Of a stretch of DNA of 64,000 nucleotides, positions 12,001-26,500 are shown piece after piece. Source of the DNA: Angiostrongylus vasorum (lineage: Eukaryota; Nematoda; Chromadorea; Rhabditida; Metastrongylidae). The notes beneath the pieces are model-generated. The model saw nothing but the letters and a program-made list of their open reading frames with translations. It ran no database searches and was not told the origin of the DNA. Position numbers and translations under genes: made by a program. Position 1 is the stretch's first letter. Each line of letters starts with the position of its first letter. The stretch is taken from the NCBI GenBank assembly GCA_018806985.1, contig JADANN010000468.1:4758072-4822071 (forward strand), written 5' to 3'.

Positions 12001-15000
12001 ACTCCATATCTCAGCTGCTTAGCATAGCGTTAGAGAACTGGTTAGTCGAAAAGGTGAGCGCGGATTTCTGGGTCCTCCCATTGATCGATGGCTTCTCTAA
12101 AGCCCGAACGTGCCCAGTGCAGCTCTCCATCTATTGCAAAATTCCTCCTTTATGTCGCTTTCAGTGAACACGCTACGTACACACCCGTGCTGTAGCATCT
12201 TTAGTCAAGGAACCATGCTGCCTAAATTCTCACGCTTGGCTTGCCATATGTTACTTAAAGGAAAAACCTTTTCACTAAGCTTAATAATTAAGGAAATCCA
12301 TTTCATCAACTTCATATTCATGCAAAGAATACTCGAAGAAACGGACTGCCTGTAATTGTGAACTGGTGCGAAAATCACAACAACACAAGGCGCAGGTGAG
12401 ATGAGTATTCAGTTTACATATTTTTCGAAAGAATCTATTTGTTATCTTACGACATCAGAAAGGGTAGCTTCCAAAATACACTGTAGTGAATCTCGGAAAC
12501 ATGTCAAGTGAGTAGTCGAATTTTATCGCTGGAAGGTCTTGAAGGAATGCAACGCTTCGACAACATTTAACGCAGAGTCGCCTCAAGAATCGGATAACAT
12601 CTCACCGGTCACCTGTAGAAGCTTATTTTTCTAGGGCTTACGATCTGAAAGTTTCACGAAAAAAGGAGAAACTTCTTAGCGAAAATTTCCATACGAGAAT
12701 GATGATAATGGTGTTTTTGCTTTGTATGCTTGATGCGAATTGTTTTTGTAAGAGGAAAATTTTATTCTTATCAAAATTTTTTTTATATGTGTACTGTCCG
12801 AGTATTGATATAGAAAAGGAAAAAATGCAATTAATCTTCTGTTTAGCTTAATTTGTTCATTTCACCCTTTATGTTAATCCCTTAATGTTTACGACAACGT
12901 TATTCAGGTGACCGTTGACACGCCGATCCCCGGCGTGAACACCTGTTTCGTTCGCCTAAGAGTGAAGCGCGCTAAAAAAAATTTTGTGGGTTTTTCTGGT
13001 TTCCTTCTTTTTTATTTCTCTTTCCAATCGATTTTGTTTTCTTAGTTTAATGTTTTACACTTTTCCAATGCGCCTTCGACTTTGAAGTGAACTGCTGTAG
13101 AAACATTAGAAGTTTAACTTGCATATACTCGTGCAAAAAGTAGCATCGTTTGAAAAGTAGCGTTGGTTCAAATGTATTTACAACGCTTGATGTATATTCA
13201 GTCTTCTAAACTGAATTATATTGGATGTAGTAGAAAGTTAAAGTTAAATACAATATAGAAAGAGACTTATTTATTTTAGGCATTTCTGCTAGCTTTATCC
13301 CTTCTAAATGTAGGTTATTATATCCGAGTTGAGGTGTTTATAGTCAAATGTTCATGTCTCAATACAACAACCTTGCATAGTTCTTCCTGTAATTTAGAAC
13401 GAAATATAGCTCAATTTTTCGCTCTTTCAAGGCCAACACGCAGTGGTAGTGTGGCGAACGCTAAGAAGAGTGCGAGCAGCGACAATGAGCGAACTCATCT
13501 GCTACCAGTGAGTGAAGCATTTGAAGTAAATTCTTTTTCGTTATTTAAATGGGTTATTTGTCCTTACTCCAGCTTGAACCACTGTGGTAGGATAGGGTGA
13601 TAGGATGATTGGTTTAATGCGTGTAGGAAATAGTTCAAACAAATTCCTGGTAAATATAGTGGTCCGTGTTCGAAGGAGTAGATTGGGATTGTGAAGTGAC
13701 TACTTGTTTTTTTAGTGCTGCATTGGTCTCGGGTCTTGTGACCGTGGGTGTTGAAGCGAACGTTGTTGATTCTCTAAAAGACCAAGAAAATCAAAAAAAA
13801 TATTCACTAAGAGAAAATTCGAAGATTTCAAAAATTTAGGGAAAAAAGACGTGTTTTATACTGGTTCGCTTGGAAATTAGTGCAGTATTTCCATTTTTTT
13901 CGTTGAGGGATAATTTATTCTAGAAAGATTTTCGCCTCACGATTTTGTATATTGGAAATAACGCTCGTCCATACATTGCTTGCTTTATTCTCAGGTCATG
14001 AAGTGAAATGATAACTTAATTTGAAGTGATAATTGATACCTTTGAGGCACTAGTGATAGCGGTAAAGATTTTGTCAGTACCGACGCATTAATAATCTTAA
14101 TACAACCACAACGATGCTGAGATATTTGCAAAAATGACGGGTGGTTGCTGATGGCATCGGTAGACAGAAAACTAGCTGAGAGAAACGCGCAGCAAGGACC
14201 TCCTTGACGCCATGTGTAATGCGAGAGCCTTCGTGGAAGGAAACCGTGCTTCGATCTGGCCCAGGGTCTAAGTTTTGTGAATACCTCAGCAGTTGTGGTT
14301 GATTTCGCATAACATCCTGCCGTGAAAATTGTATTAGGCAAAATCAAAGCCGTTTAAATACAGTTCTCGTTTCCTATATAGCAGCATTTTACGGCAGCAG
14401 AGCAGAGCTGCTCAACATTCTTGTCAAACTTTTTATCATAATATTATATTTTAATGTGAGTCAACACAGTCATTGCGAATGACTGTAAATTTTATTCTTA
14501 GACTGCAAAAAAGCGATTGTACGACATTCGCTTTGAAATCTCGAACTGCAGTCGCGATGACATTATAACGGCGTTTATCAGAAACTAGTTAACGTCAAGC
14601 CATAAACGAATCCGGTCGTAAAACTCTCCAATATTCCAGCCATCTTTCTTAATGCAGTTGTTCAGAAAGAAGACAACTCGGTTCAGCCTTTTTGACTGCG
14701 TTGTTTTTAAAAGTTTTATGCTTTTAGACCCATATTGTGCAGAGTTTCGAAGTGCAGATTCCGTTCTCTTCGTTTTAAGATGCGGTTTTGTGTCGTTTTA
14801 CTTTTGTGTAATTTGAAATTTGTAATTTGATAGGAGTAAAAGAGGAAAAAGCGCACCCAGATCATTCATCGTCATCATCATCATCTTACATAAACCCAGT
14901 CCAGCAACCAAATCGCGGCGTGTATGTGACCACAGCAAAGTATCGTTAGCCGTCCGAAACTCATACAACTTCACTTCCACTTGCGTTGCTATTCTGAACG

Positions 15001-17547
15001 AATTCTAATCGATCATGTCGTTCATAATGTCTGAATACCCTATAATTGTTAGCCTCTTTCCTTCTTAGAAAAAAAAAACCTAAGGAGATATAGGAATTGG
15101 TGGAACTGTATCAATTTGATGTTTCTATGGAACTGTATTTTTACTCGACTTTAAAGTTGTGCAGTATACCACTCCTTATTAACAACAAATGGAATTTGGT
15201 CAATTTTCTTTCAGTTCTGGTTTATTTCTGTAGATTTCACAATGGATGGGCGGCTGTGGCGCAGTGGTCGGAGGCGCCCTCCAACACACATGAATCGATC
15301 CCCGCGCCCATGGCTCACCAAGCCTTCCATTCCTCCAGGGTTGGAAAACTGGTACCAGACTTGTCTGGGAGGATAGTAGCACTGGCCCCATACATCGGTA
15401 GGCCACCGCGAGTTGTCGTAAAGGCAAGATATACATTCAACCACTTCCAAATGATGCTTAATGAGGTCGAATGCGTGGCGTGTCCTCAAGGGATTTATCA
15501 ATACCGAGAGCTTTATCCTTTATCCTCTATCTTTCACAGTTTATTTCTCATTGTGCTTTAGAATGTTTCTTAACAAGTCTTCACGATCATACTAGTTTCT
15601 AGACAGCTGTCGATAATTTTTCGATAATTAGAATACTTTAGAGCAGATTTATAAAGAAGATTGCCTTGCGTTTTAAAGGTTCTAATTCACCTATGAAGAT
15701 TCCATTTCAACCTTAAATTTGTTTGGAAGGATTTTGCAAAAAAAAGAACTAGAGGCGAGCGAAGTTCTTTACATTCTTGGCATAAGCAGGGGTAGTTCTC
15801 TTAAAGTTCTTTCCTAATCAATCTTAATCTATCCGTTTTTGTTCAATTTAGAACACGACACCGTCGTCATCACAATATTTCGCTGACGCCGTTGTGCTCG
15901 ACGACGCGAAGGGCGACGAAGGAAGACACGAACGGTCTCCTACCCGTAGACTCGCTGTTGAAGCGGTTCGTTACATTTCTTGATTGTTTTCGTTAATTTG
16001 TAACTACTAATGCATTTAAAACTTTTGATAAAGTGTATTTGATCAAGGTGATACACAGATAGCGCTTTTAAAGAAATTTATCGTAAGGAAGCTAGAAGTG
16101 AGCTAAACATTTTATCATCGATATTCCTTCTTAGGTACTAAGATTGCCTATCTTCGCCTAAACGCATATTCCAGTTTCGTTCTATTACAACAGTTCTGCA
16201 TAGAAGTTGTCGGGTTAGTGTGTAGATTCGGTTTCGCTTTAATATCTACCATCTCTTCTCATTGACATGTTGGTTGCTGATTGAGCTAAGTTTTCTCTGA
16301 AATAGCCTTTACTAGACCGTTCCCACGTTTTCACAACAGACAAATGCCAGCCTTTGCATATCGGAGTGATATTTGCTGTCTGCCCAGTGACTGGTGTCCT
16401 TCTTACGTGACTGAGTAGTCGATGGCGACGTGACAAGTCGAATGTTCGCCATGCAGAAATGTTTTCGATAGTTCCGCTCACGTTTCTAAGACTTGTGGAA
16501 TCAGAGAAGAAACTTCGCGATTCAGAAAGCTGCAAAATCTTACGTTAAATTTGCGAATTCCTTTTACTGGAAGCGATATTTGGGTAGTTTGAGCTTGTCT
16601 GGTTGTAAAGAATAAAGATTCTTATGAATAGCACGACATCATAATGAGTTTTAAATCTGGCTATGCGGAGACTAGATCTAACCCTGTGATGTCCCTCGGC
16701 TCTCTCTTTCTCCGCCGTCGTTCCGGTTTATTGAAGTCCGCAAGAAGTCGGCACGTCGTTCGGTTCTCAGGTCATTTGTCGTTCTGACATAATGAAGTCC
16801 ACATGCAGTGAGAGTTTTGCGATATTCAGTTGGGAGAAACGTATTGGATTGTCCAAGTTCACACTTCCAGTCATGTAGTCACGATTTTCAAACTCATGGT
16901 GCAAAAATCGGGTTTATTCGCCTAGAAACTCGTAAATCTTCGTAGCCACATAGTGTAAAGAATCGACAATCTCGACATTACTACATAGCTCACCATCTGT
17001 CCTCACTGGCCTGCTAACCAAACGCACCCGCCTAGCGGGCTTTCCGATTTCCCGGAAGCCAGCAGCGGCTTTAATGTTCTCGGGTTCTCGGTTACACAAA
17101 CAGTTACACTACACAGAATACACTTGGCTTTTTAGCCTGCTTAAGCAGCTCTACTTTGCTGTTGTTTTCCAAATAATTCAAAGTATTCTTAAGAAGTTGT
17201 TATGTTTTTATTTGTCTGGTAAAAACATTTCCAAGCTTCTATCACAGCTTCGTATCCGCAGGGAAAAAAAACACGAACAACACAAGTCGTTCGTGCTTTG
17301 TTCGACGATAAGTGAGAATCTGCTGTCGAAGACAGTATAGTCATAAATTATTCCTGTGAATAGCAGCCCTATAAGAGGTTTGGCCATAGCTTAGATGTTT
17401 TTGGGTTTAAGTCCACTGTTTTCTATTCAATACGGATTTGTGAAATGTCATATATAAATATATGTATATATATATATACATATATATAAGTATATACACA
17501 CATACAAATAACTATATACATATGTACGTATATATACGTATATATAC

Positions 17548-17595
<48 letters not shown>

Positions 17596-20500
17596 AGCTG
17601 GTGTTTGAAATCAGTTAAGGCCAGAAAATCATGTTGATTTCATTCGAAAAACACTTCTGATGCTTTATTATCATTATATCATTGAAAGCGGTGTGAGAAT
17701 CATAGAGGTATTTTCTGATATTTGCTTTGTTCATGATGTTATTCATGTTAAATTGAGCATAGAATCCTTTAAGCTTTAACTATGAAAATAAAGAATTGCT
17801 GCAAAGTTCCAGAATATTTGAATTTGGTATGACTTTATAACACTATAAAGTGGTTGTAAATGAAAGTAATAAAAGAAAGTGATTCCTACACATCATATTT
17901 TATTGACAAGGAATGTTTCCTTCTTCTTTGACTTATAGTCATTTTCCTTTTTTCCTTTTCTTCTACGAAATTGTAAGTATTTTTATTTTACGGTTTCTTG
18001 TTTTGATTTATTTTATTCGTGAGTAACCATGAATTGTGACTCAGTTATGACTTGGCTACTTATGCTTGCGCGTCGCATCAGTAGCTAATTTCCTTATCAA
18101 ATCAAGTAATGTTGTCCTATATTTATTACTCAGTTTTATGTTTTATCAAACACTTAAATTCTCTGGAATCCACCAAGATTTATAGAATTTCCTAAAAATC
18201 TGTCTGTAAAGGAAGTTTCACTGTTACAACCGTAGTAGTGCTGAACACCTGAACTCCCCTTGGAAGGAAATCAACGTTGTGAGAGGCTGTTTTAGGCGGA
18301 GATATTTAATAACTAACGAATGGGCCTGATTACTGTGTAATAAGACGCCAGATTAGTAATATGAGACAGACAGACCAGTAGAAAGCTCCAGTTTTTTTTT
18401 GCGGTCGAACAAACATCTAACGGACTATGTGTAATCGTGTTTGCAAGATAACGAAGCGATGACAAGAAGTGCAGAGGCGGCTGGCTGGACTGCGTTGAGC
18501 AATAGTCGTCGATGTCGATTCGCTCGTTGACGGGTGGACGGATACTCGTTCCTTTGCTGTCTCGTCGCTAACCGCTGATGAAGATGGGATCGTTTGTGAG
18601 AGTACGATGGAATACTCTGAGATCTATCATCACTGCTGGACCCACTTAGTCTGCTGCCAGCTGATTAGACCAGATGACATCCACTATCATATTGCAACGT
18701 GTTGCGTGTTGCTTTAAACAGTCTGAGTTTATCGCTTTTCAGTACTAATCGTTATTAAAAGGTTGTCGACCTTGGGCTCTTTATCATGATGGGGGGTAGA
18801 TATGTTTATTCTACTATTTTACCACAACTTGCAGTCCATTTGATTTCATCAAGATCGCTCCCGTAGCTGTAATTTTCTGTCTATCAAGTGATGTTCTCCT
18901 CCGTTTGGCCTCGTCTTTGGATAATATCTGTGGATATGCAAAAATTTTCATCTCATATTATTTTACGGTCAGTTCTTTTCTTGTTGAAGCATTCCACATT
19001 CGCGCAGCTGTCGTAATCCGGTTATATAAAGTGGCTTTGTTGAACGGATGCTCGATGATTCGATATATACGAATGTTTTTCTTTGTTTATTTGAAAGTCT
19101 AATAAGATAGAGCCAGAATATTGAGAAAAAACTAAAATTTAAACGTGTATACATCATGCATATACTTGACAGTCTATGTACACGAATCGTGTCATCGCTA
19201 GCACTAGTTCCATTTCTGGTTCAGTAAGTATTTTACTGGTTTAGCTTTTTTTCCCACGATTTCCTACATAACCATGGCAGTGGCCGCCCGTCGTGGGTTG
19301 GGAAAAGGTTTGCTGGGTTTTGAACACCTACCTTTGGTGAAGCGGGAAGCCTTTGAGGGAGTGATATACTAGAGGAATATAGTATGGTGGATTTAAAGGA
19401 AAACAAAAGCAAATTAACTCTGATTCTGTAGGTAAATGAGATTGAAAAAAACTAGTTTTTTTCGGTTAAATGTGGCTTCCTACTGACTTCCCATTGAATT
19501 TTCGCTTGCTGGTTATGAATGCTTCTCAGCGTGTTATATAAGCGTCATCTTCTCAAGAATTTTGGCTATTTAATGGGAATCGTTTTTATTTAATCGTGGG
19601 AAACGTTTTGACTTATCTTTCATAATTATAGGGAAACAAGATTTTTTTTTGTTTAGGATTATAACAGTGCTGGCTGTCTGGTGCTACCGGATAAATCACT
19701 ACTCGAGGAATACGTAAACAGGTGCGGTTATAGCGAATCACCTCTATCAAACCTCTTAGTTTTTGTCATTTCTTCGGTTGTGTTCTATTATTTTATACTT
19801 TTCTGCTAAAACCATGCACAGACGTTCTTGTAAGCTTTTCATTCTTTGGTATTGTTTTCTCGTCATATGCTTAACTTCGAATAATTTACCTGTTTTAGGC
19901 AGCTCTTCTGTTTTATAAATTAATAATATTAGTTAGGTCTGAGGGGCGGATAACACAGTGGTAGTGATACCCGTCATCACGAGCATGGTGTTTGTTCGAT
20001 TCCGCTCGGGCCAATCAAGGCTCTCATCCCTCCGGGGTCGGGAAATTGGTGCCGGACTTGTTCAGGATAAAATCGCTCTCTGTAATCCAATCGGGAACGC
20101 TCCAGCGCGGATATCCAAGGAGTTCAGGGAGAATTGCTCGACCTGCATTCTACGACATTCAAGATAAAATGAAAATGCTCAAGCAGTAACCGAAGTCACA
20201 AGTAAAGTTGGAAGATCTTCGTGGGCAATTGATGCGAGGAAACGAACTGGATGCGAGAAATGCTGAGATCCACAAAGTGGACGCGAAGACGGATCAAATA
20301 AAGTAAAAAAAACTGCTGACAAAGAATAGGATTTAGCTAAACTCAGCATTGGTCTGCAAGTTATTGTATTCGTATAAACTCTTTATGAGTCTACATGACT
20401 TGTTAACGACCTTAGTTTACAACAATTCATAAAAACAGGTTGCTCCATCCCCCAAACTAATCCCCTAAAACTAAACAAACTTTTTGATCTGACTTGGCTG

Positions 20501-23500
20501 ATGTTGATTTCTCACCTGTGTGAACTCCACACCAGTAGTCTCAATTTTCAAAAAGTGAAAGACATGGTAACGGTGAGGTTTTACAGTGCCGTTTTTGAAT
20601 CCGCAGTGCAAAAAACTCCGGCCGAAGTTTATATCCTGATGTTTATGTTTACTTTATGAGGATATGAAACTGTATCACTGAACAATAATAATTTGTACCG
20701 CGCAAGATGCTCAAGCAGTAAGCGAAGCCACAAGTAAAGTTGGAAGATCTTCGTGGGCAATTGATGCGAGGAAACGAATCGTTTGTGAGAAGCGCTGGGA
20801 TCCGCACAGTTCACGTGAAGACGGGTCATATAAAATCAAATTAAAAAAATAGTTAGGTTTGAGGGCGAAGATATCTACAATATTTGTTTTAGTTTCAATG
20901 TTTCATCAATAACGTGCTTAGAATATTCAATGTTTGTTAAGTGGCCAGATTTGTTTCTTATTTTTTTCTCATTGCCTTTGTTTTTTGTTAGTCAATCTTA
21001 ACAGAAGCTTATTGAGATTATCTGTTATTGGTAAATCAAATACTGGAGGAGCAAAAATGTGAACAAGTAGTCCAGAGAGCGAAATGTACAGGAGGATCTT
21101 GCATTAATTCAGAAACAGTGGATTTCCTCTAATTTGATTTCTGGTCGTTTTCTGGATTTTCCATCACTGTTGTAAGAAGTTCATTTAACTCCGCTTGTAT
21201 TATAATTTTCGAATCGATTGTTTCACTGTTACAAAACGAAGTCAGGAAACTACTGGAACGATTATTGTTTCTAGAAAGAATCCCTTAGAAAAAATGTCTG
21301 GAATTTTTTTGCTTTCTTCATAAGAAATTTATTTTATTAATATATTGACATTTTCTCAGTTAATCTTATTCCTAGCCTTTTGTCATGTTGTTTAGCAATC
21401 GTGGTCGACTCGGAGACGAGGAGCCAGTCTTGGTAGGGAATGAGCGGCGCTGTGACTCACCAGCAAACTCCATTGCCAACGAGATCTTGCCAGCTTGTGC
21501 AGGTGATGTCTGGTTTTTTTCTTTCATTACTCCGATTCCTGCTGAAATTATCGGGTATGCTGCAAGTGTACTTGCTTAGTGTGAGTCATTTGAGCATATC
21601 AAGGATATCGAGAAATCTAGGACACTAGAAATATTTTTTTACTCGAATGTATAAAGTACGAGCATCGAAGAGTTTTGGCACGATGACTAAGTTGGATTAG
21701 CTGTAGTAATCATAACTGTGAGTATGCTATGAGGTATTACCGACTAAAAAAAGAGGCTACGTCTTCTTTATAGTCTTCATATTTATGAGTTCTTTTGTTG
21801 GTGTACGAGTAATGCGTAGTTTTTAGTACGAGTTTTCGAGTGCAGCCCGCACGGAGTGCCAGTGATCACCGCACCATCGAGAAGCGTTTCGCGACTGAGC
21901 AGCGGGTTCAGTGCTGAACACACCACCACACCAACGGTCATGCTCGACACTCTCACATCCTACAACAATTACAACTCAACCCCTCAGGGTTTCTTACGGT
22001 ATGACATTAAGATATAATGGACTGGTATTCATTTTTTGTTATTTTAGGTGTTTAGAGTTAGTGGTAATACGTCGGTATGAAAAGTGATGATGCAGAAGAT
22101 AAATTTAAGAAAGTTTATTTTGATTTGATTGGTCCCAGTTGTGGATAACATCGCCGTCCCAGGGCCGTTCTTCAGTTCAATTCGTCCACTTGCGGCCATC
22201 CACGATAGAATCTCTCTTTGTGCTTGACTTTGATTCCCGTTCGATAATTTACCGTCTTCTATTTTTTATCAACATATTCGGTGTTAGCCGAAGGTGATTG
22301 TCGGTGAAATCCTGAGACAGCCCTGCTAGATTGTTGTAGCGTTTTGACCACAAGCAATCGGCTACCCTTTTGAAAGGTGGAGAAGTTTGCAGCCTTGTGT
22401 CTAGGACTACTTGTGAGGAGTTTTAGAACTAGGTGAGAGACAGGCGAAACGAAGGACCCGCATGGTGTGGTGGTGAGCGCGTCACTCCCCGGAAAGGACA
22501 ATAGCGCGTTCGTTCCCCACCGTAGACACCAGCGGTCCGGAGTTTTGCAAATATCTCAGCATCATTAAAGTTATATTTCGCAATACATACATTGCCGTTA
22601 AAAAAGATTAGGCAGTAAATAATAAGTTAAGAATTGTGATTATAACTGCAGCCTCAGCTTAACTGGGTTCGTTGCCGATTTGGGCTCCCCAGATCAATCC
22701 CGCTGACGGGTGATTGCTGATGGCAAAAGATCAATAGAACTAGCTGAGAGGCAGGCGAAACGAAGGACCCGCATGGTGTGGTGGTGAGCGCGCTACTACC
22801 CGGAAAGGACATTAGCGCGTTCGTTCGCCACCGTAGACACCAGCGCTCCGGAGTTTTGCAAATATCTCAGCATCATTAAACTAACAACACAATTCTATAG
22901 GAGAAATAAGAAAAAAAACAGTGGGAATGGAACAAGAACCAAACCATTTCTACCATATTTCCTTAGTACTTTATTGTTCTGGACAGAAATAGTGTATTGC
23001 CATTGCACAAACGCGATAAGAGAGAAGGTATATTCCTTCGGATAGCTGTTCAAAAATTCTATCCAGATTGTGTAAGATCAGTCTTGCTAGTGCCAGCTCG
23101 AGTTACTTAGTGATAAAAAGTATTACAGGTAACAGATAACAGGTAATGGCAATAGTGAATAGTAAGAACACCATGTGATATGCAACGTGTCAATGGTTTA
23201 TAATTAAAATTTTTAACCCTCCAAAAAATTTGTGGGGTCGTCTAAGTGTTCATTGGGCTATAAATTAATTGACCCATTTCATCGCTGTAATCGATCTACG
23301 AGTGACAGCAGAAAATTTCAATAAATATTAGTGTTTGAACAAGTGACTCATCTATTGATAGTACTAATGGCACATGCACATGTTGTTACATTATCACCAA
23401 GAAGCTGGCAGAAGTAGGGATATCGATAATCCGGATAAAGGATGCTCTACGCTATTAAAAGAGGCAACTACCATAAAGTTTTGAGTTTATAGAATAGAAT

Positions 23501-26500
23501 AGAAGTAAAAAGGCACTTGCTCGAGGGAAAAATTTACCAACCTCATAAGTACGGAGAATTATTAGTGATACCTGTTTGTACAAGAAGAAATAGGTCATTG
23601 CATGACTGGAAATATGAAAGTTTCCTCACATTTGAAACTGGAAGCTGGATTTTCTACTGGGCTTTAGTCGAATCGGCAGTTTGTCGAAGAATTCACATTT
23701 TTCGCTAATGCAAACACACGAGTCGAAATCGCTAAACTGATATCATTCGATACATCAAAGACACCTTTCTGAAATCAACAGTTTGATGAAGAATTCAAAT
23801 CTTTCAGTGACGCAAACACACGAATCCAAATCGCTAAGCCGATCGCATTTGATACACCAAAGACACCCTTCGAGGAACGAGTTCAGCAACAAGCAAATGC
23901 CATTCGAAAAGCTGCGGCTACCACGGCTAACGACGGACTGGTAGGTTGCATTGAAATCGCAATAAGTCATTTTTAGCTTTAATAGATAACAACATACAAT
24001 TTCGCGTTCGCAAATATTCCCATCCATGAAAGTACATGATTGTTCGTGATGAATTCCGTATATGCTCAGATAAATCACTGGAAGCATACCGAGTGTCAGA
24101 CTTTCTTTTGGAAAATGACCAAGTTTCATAAGTGGTCTTTTTGTAACATTGTTTTCAAATTGACTTCGATTCGTTTTCTGATTAAGGTCTCTAGTCGAAA
24201 GGTTAAAGCCTAAAGGCTAGGTAGCCTACCCTAGTTTTTTTTCGCGTTTAAGTGGTGAATAAAATAAATCCCATAAACGCAGAGTGGTGCATGATAGAAT
24301 GACATAGCCCAAATGCTTTCACGAAAAATTAGTGAATGAATCAGTCATGACCGGTTTGATAACAAATTTTTTAAAAAGATCCTGAATTATTTCGCCCATT
24401 TCCTACACCATGAGAGACTGGGGTGATCTGGACGTTTCGTCAACCATGTTTAACCACAAATAATGTAGAACGTTCGCTGTTCAGCAACCCCTAAGGGATG
24501 CGTCGTGCTTTTTTCATTTTATCAAGTACCATGCAGGTGATTGAATGCATATATATTTTCTCTATACAATGACTTTTGGGGATCAATCGATATACAAACT
24601 CGCCTTTTTTTTATCTTTCCAGACAAGTCTGGTAACAATATGTCTTCCCCGAAGGTATGGAAGACTTAATGAGTACGGGGCGCGAGAAGAAGCCGGCAAC
24701 CGGTCCAGTGTATATTGCACGACACCTTTAACCACTAAAGACAAGCTCGTTATAGAGTCCGATTTAATGTATTAATTTTCTAAACGATGCAGCTGATAGA
24801 GTAAGATTCATTTGGTTATTACTACTTAAATGGGTGCCTTAACGAAGAATCGTTTTCTTGGCTATCACGACAGTCGGCGATCTTTAATGATGGTGAGTTT
24901 GCCTTCTTCCGACTAGGTCTGTTCAAGTAGGGCAAGGAATTTGCTCCTGACTAATCTTCCGAATTGAAACTTTGGACTCTCATTTTGGTGGCCTTGTTGA
25001 TAGGCTGCCATTCAGCTTGTGTTTGCCTTTACTAGAGCTTCAATGCTTTGGATTTACGCACAAAACTTGTCAAGTCTCATTGAAGCAGTCTTTTAGTTGC
25101 TCTTTAGTTCATCGAATTTGCATCGAAGACAATTCGTCAGTCACTTGGCCATTACTACAGTTTTGTCGCTCTGTATGCGCTGCTAGAAACTGTTTTATTG
25201 ACAACCTTTCAGTGTGGCTCTACAGTCTTTCGCCAGAGATTTTGCTTCTTTGACCTGATGGATTTGTGGATTTCGCACTAAAGTCCTGATAAATCGTGTC
25301 TAATCGGAAGATTTTGGTGTTAAGGAACTGAAAAAGTTTGCGAAACCTCGAAAACGTTTTATCCAGTTTTTCATTCCAGGAAAAAGCAATTAAAGGAAAA
25401 TACGGGGAAAACATTGTCGTAAATTTTTCGAAAGTGGAAAGTTAGCGTTCTCACTATGAAGCACTTCTGTGAGCGGAATACTCCAAAACATTAAGAACTC
25501 GTGACAAGTCCAACAACCACGAGTTTGCTGACTTCTCGACTTTTCTTGGCGATGCAAAATTTTTTTCGACCATTTTTTGTGGTGTATCCGTTGGCTCTAG
25601 CGATTACTTATTTCTCCAAAACGGCGGATCTCAGGTGACGAAACTGCTTCACTGTTGAAAAGTGTCTGGGTATTGATTAGATGGGAGTGTTGGTTGGGTG
25701 TCATTGACTCGGATTCGAACACAAGACGATATCTGCCGATTCGTCTGTCCGTTCGTTGCTGCGCGTTCGCAATCCCGCTTCCGTTCTCTATCAGTTACAC
25801 TGTGCTCCACATTCGAAATCTTCCACTCTCAGTCTCCCACTTTTTAGGTTTTATGGGTTGTCTTCGTAACACTCAAGTCTAAACACTTGCAATTTAATCA
25901 TTTCCTTAAATATAACTGCTTCAATTGTCAACAATACACCTCACTTTCTTCCATACCATGATGTTTATGAGATGAACAAAAACGAGATTGCGATGATTCG
26001 ATTACGAAACTTTTGAAAGAAATTCACTGAACGTCAAGTTTTATAGAGCAAAGTATTAGCCGGCTACAAGATCAGTTGGAGTTTTATTTCTTCAGTAAAC
26101 TTCGTCTTTATGGAATCCCAATGGCCTTGAACGGTAAAAAAAAGCTATAACTCCTTATTTTATAGATTTCACTAAGAAGGATAATTGTGAGTATGAAATC
26201 GTTCTCTGTCTTCAGACGAGCACTGCATAGCTATCAACACTGCCCACCCACATGTGCTGTGTAGTGATTTATGCCACAATGAAATATGTTGAACCATTTG
26301 CTCTTCGGCTTTCTATTAGGTTTTTCGAAGGATTTGCAAAAAGAAGGCAATCGAAGCGCATTTATTGGGTATAATTAGGCTAACGATTTGAGATAACAGT
26401 ACGTTGAGAAATGTCCCGGTGTCAGTCGATAGGCTATGAATGGAAAAACTCGGCATGAACAATGCGGAATGGAATTATGATCAATAACTATATGTTGCAC

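Larger units (their letters stand above)
15966..19656. other. Long intron with a GC-richer island
   Basis: Holds a family F copy (16300-16500), the minus-strand frame at 16914, the TA tract, and a GC-richer island at about 18440-18720 open in more than one frame on both strands. The remainder shows nothing. Confidence 0.55.
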
